The notes below the pieces were generated by a model. The model did no database searches and was not told where the DNA came from. It saw only the letters and a program-made list of their open reading frames with translations. Made by a program: the position numbers and the translations under genes. Below are positions 4,871 to 6,337 of a DNA stretch of 6,337 bases, in pieces (position 1 is the first letter of the stretch; every line of letters starts with the position of its first letter). The stretch lies in assembly GCA_021372515.1 (NCBI GenBank), contig JAJFUG010000069.1, positions 1-6,337 of the forward strand, given 5' to 3'. Origin of the DNA: a bacterium. Its GTDB lineage: Bacteria > Gemmatimonadota > Glassbacteria > GWA2-58-10.

Positions 4871-6337
4871 ATGAGTCATCGGATCGAGGTCGGATTCAAG
4901 CCCGCGATGGTGGATGCGCTGGGCCAGTCGGTGGCGCGCTCGGTGCGCGAGGACTTGGGGCTGGCCCCGCGACGGGTGCGCAGCCTGGCGGTCTACACCA
5001 CCAACGCCTCTTTCAGCCGGGCGGAGCTGGAGCGCCTGGGAGCGGAGCTTTTCGCCGACCCGGTGGCGCAGCTCTACAGCGTGGACACCCCGCTCTACGG
5101 CGCGGCCGATTTCAACTGGCTGGTCGAGGTGGGCTACCGCCCCGGGGTGACCGACAACGTGGGCCACAGCGCCGCCGAGGGCGTGCAGGACATGCTGGGC
5201 CGTCAGTTCGCCGCGGGTGAGGGCTTTTTCGCCGGCCGTCAGTACCTGTTCGAGGGCGATTTCAGCCGCGCCGATATGGACCGGATCGCCGGGGGCTTGT
5301 TGGCCAACGAGCTGATCGAGCGCTGGCAGATATTGAGCCGCGCCGAGTGGGAAAGCGGCGCGCGGGTTTCGCTCTCAGTGCCCGTGGTCGGCCGGAGCGA
5401 AACCCCGCCGGTGCGCCGGATCGACCTGGAGGTGGAGGACGCGGCCCTGCTGCGTATCTCGGAGGCGGGCGTGCTCTCGCTCAGCCTTGAGGAGATGAAA
5501 GCGATCCAGGCCTGGTACCGCCGCCCGGAGGTTCGCGCGCAGCGACAGGCCCAGGGGCTTCCCGCCGGACCCACCGATGTGGAGCTGGAGTGCCTGGCCC
5601 AGACCTGGAGCGAGCACTGCAAGCACAAGATTTTCAACTGCGCGGTCGACTACAGCGCTCCGGACGAGCCGTCGCGCCGGATCGAAAGCCTGTTCAAGAC
5701 CTATATCCGCGAGACCACGCGCAAGGTGGGCGAGCGTATCGACTGGCTGGTCTCGGTGTTCCACGACAACGCGGGAGTGGTGCGTTTCGACCAGGATTAC
5801 GACATCTCGCTCAAAGTTGAAACCCACAACAGCCCCTCCGCGCTCGATCCCTACGGCGGCGCGATCACAGGGATCGTGGGTGTGAACCGCGATGTCCTGG
5901 GCACCGGGATCGGCTGCCGGATGATATTCAACACGGATGTGTTCTGCTTCGCCCGGCCGGATTGGGACAAGCCCCTGCCGGGGCGGCTCCTGCACCCCAA
6001 GCGTGTGTTCAAGGGCGTACATCGCGGGGTGCGCGACGGCGGCAACCAGAGCGGCATCCCCACGGTCAACGGCGCAATCGTGTTCGATGACCGTTTCCGC
6101 GGGAAACCTTTAGTATTCTGCGGCACGGGCGGCATTATCCCGCGTGTCGTGAACGGCGAGCCCGGCTGCGACAAGAAAATCCTGCCCGGCGACCACATAG
6201 TCATGGTGGGCGGGCGGATCGGCAAGGACGGGATCCACGGGGCCACGTTCTCCAGCGTGGAGCTGGATGAGAAAAGCCCCACCAGCGCCGTGCAGATCGG
6301 CGACCCGATCACCCAGAAAAAGATGGCCGACTGCCTG
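4871..6337 (+). CDS. purL: Phosphoribosylformylglycinamidine synthase (5' part)
   Basis: This is the ATP-dependent enzyme of de novo purine synthesis that converts FGAR plus glutamine or ammonia to FGAM in the cytoplasm. The first 489 codons are present, with no internal stop, and the frame is open at the window edge. Residues 1-165 are two PurS-like halves: IEVGFKPAMVDALGQS at 5-20 is repeated as VEVGYRPGVTDNVGHS at 85-100, and FSRAELERL at 48-56 as FSRADMDRI at 131-139. The synthetase core follows, with TWSEHCKHK (245-253, including the conserved active-site His249), KVETHNSPSALDPYGGAITG (315-334), GVRDGGNQSGIPTVNG (386-401) and VGGRIGKDGIHGATFSS (446-462). The layout suits the roughly 1000-residue PurL class, longer than PurL of the PurS/PurL/PurQ system (about 740) and shorter than the 1300-residue single-chain enzyme. 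The ATG at 4871 is the first after an in-frame TAA at 4853 and has GGGGA 4 bases upstream. An ATG at 4860 is out of frame. Confidence 0.95.
   Translation, partial: MSHRIEVGFKPAMVDALGQSVARSVREDLGLAPRRVRSLAVYTTNASFSRAELERLGAELFADPVAQLYSVDTPLYGAADFNWLVEVGYRPGVTDNVGHSAAEGVQDMLGRQFAAGEGFFAGRQYLFEGDFSRADMDRIAGGLLANELIERWQILSRAEWESGARVSLSVPVVGRSETPPVRRIDLEVEDAALLRISEAGVLSLSLEEMKAIQAWYRRPEVRAQRQAQGLPAGPTDVELECLAQTWSEHCKHKIFNCAVDYSAPDEPSRRIESLFKTYIRETTRKVGERIDWLVSVFHDNAGVVRFDQDYDISLKVETHNSPSALDPYGGAITGIVGVNRDVLGTGIGCRMIFNTDVFCFARPDWDKPLPGRLLHPKRVFKGVHRGVRDGGNQSGIPTVNGAIVFDDRFRGKPLVFCGTGGIIPRVVNGEPGCDKKILPGDHIVMVGGRIGKDGIHGATFSSVELDEKSPTSAVQIGDPITQKKMADCL

Noticed and set aside
4697-5167. Minus-strand open frame of 156 codons over the start of purL
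   Set aside because: It is antisense to the PurS-like region of purL, where the plus-strand frame carries the expected motifs. It has no recognisable domain.

Overview
The window looks like chromosomal DNA from a GC-rich, probably uncultivated Gram-negative-type bacterium. It has two tandem genes with lipoprotein-type signal peptides, small REP-like palindromes between genes, an actinobacterial-type inositol-1-phosphate synthase, and a purL with a duplicated PurS-like front end of the kind I associate with Geobacter-like and FCB-group bacteria. The taxonomic placement is only a guess. No transposase, integrase, CRISPR array, tRNA or rRNA was seen.

Layout, left to right. Bases 1-279 are noncoding and hold two REP-like hairpins and a diverged copy of a dispersed repeat. 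A LysR-family regulator lies on the minus strand (280-1200). It is divergent from ino1 on the plus strand (1489-2610). The AT-rich 288-bp region between them holds a 15-bp palindrome that fits the LysR T-N11-A rule, about 54 bp upstream of the start site predicted from a recognisable promoter. A strong hairpin follows ino1. Converging on it from the minus strand are two tandem paralogous genes of unknown function (4295-3489, then 3443-2697), with a probable C-terminal vestige of a third copy upstream of them. Bases 4401-4870 are noncoding, with a dispersed repeat, a third REP-like palindrome and a putative operator. The plus-strand purL starts at 4871 and runs off the right edge after 489 codons.

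How the parts may work together. The LysR regulator is the obvious candidate controller of ino1, and so of flux from glucose-6-phosphate into inositol (phospholipid headgroup or solute). purL belongs to de novo purine synthesis and has its own leader with a perfect 16-bp palindrome. The lipoprotein-like pair is compositionally distinct and looks like a small, turning-over tandem family. One copy has lost the consensus residue just before the lipidated cysteine. The most novel material is this pair and its vestige, the covarying REP-like hairpins, and the two candidate operators. No obviously new multi-gene system is present.
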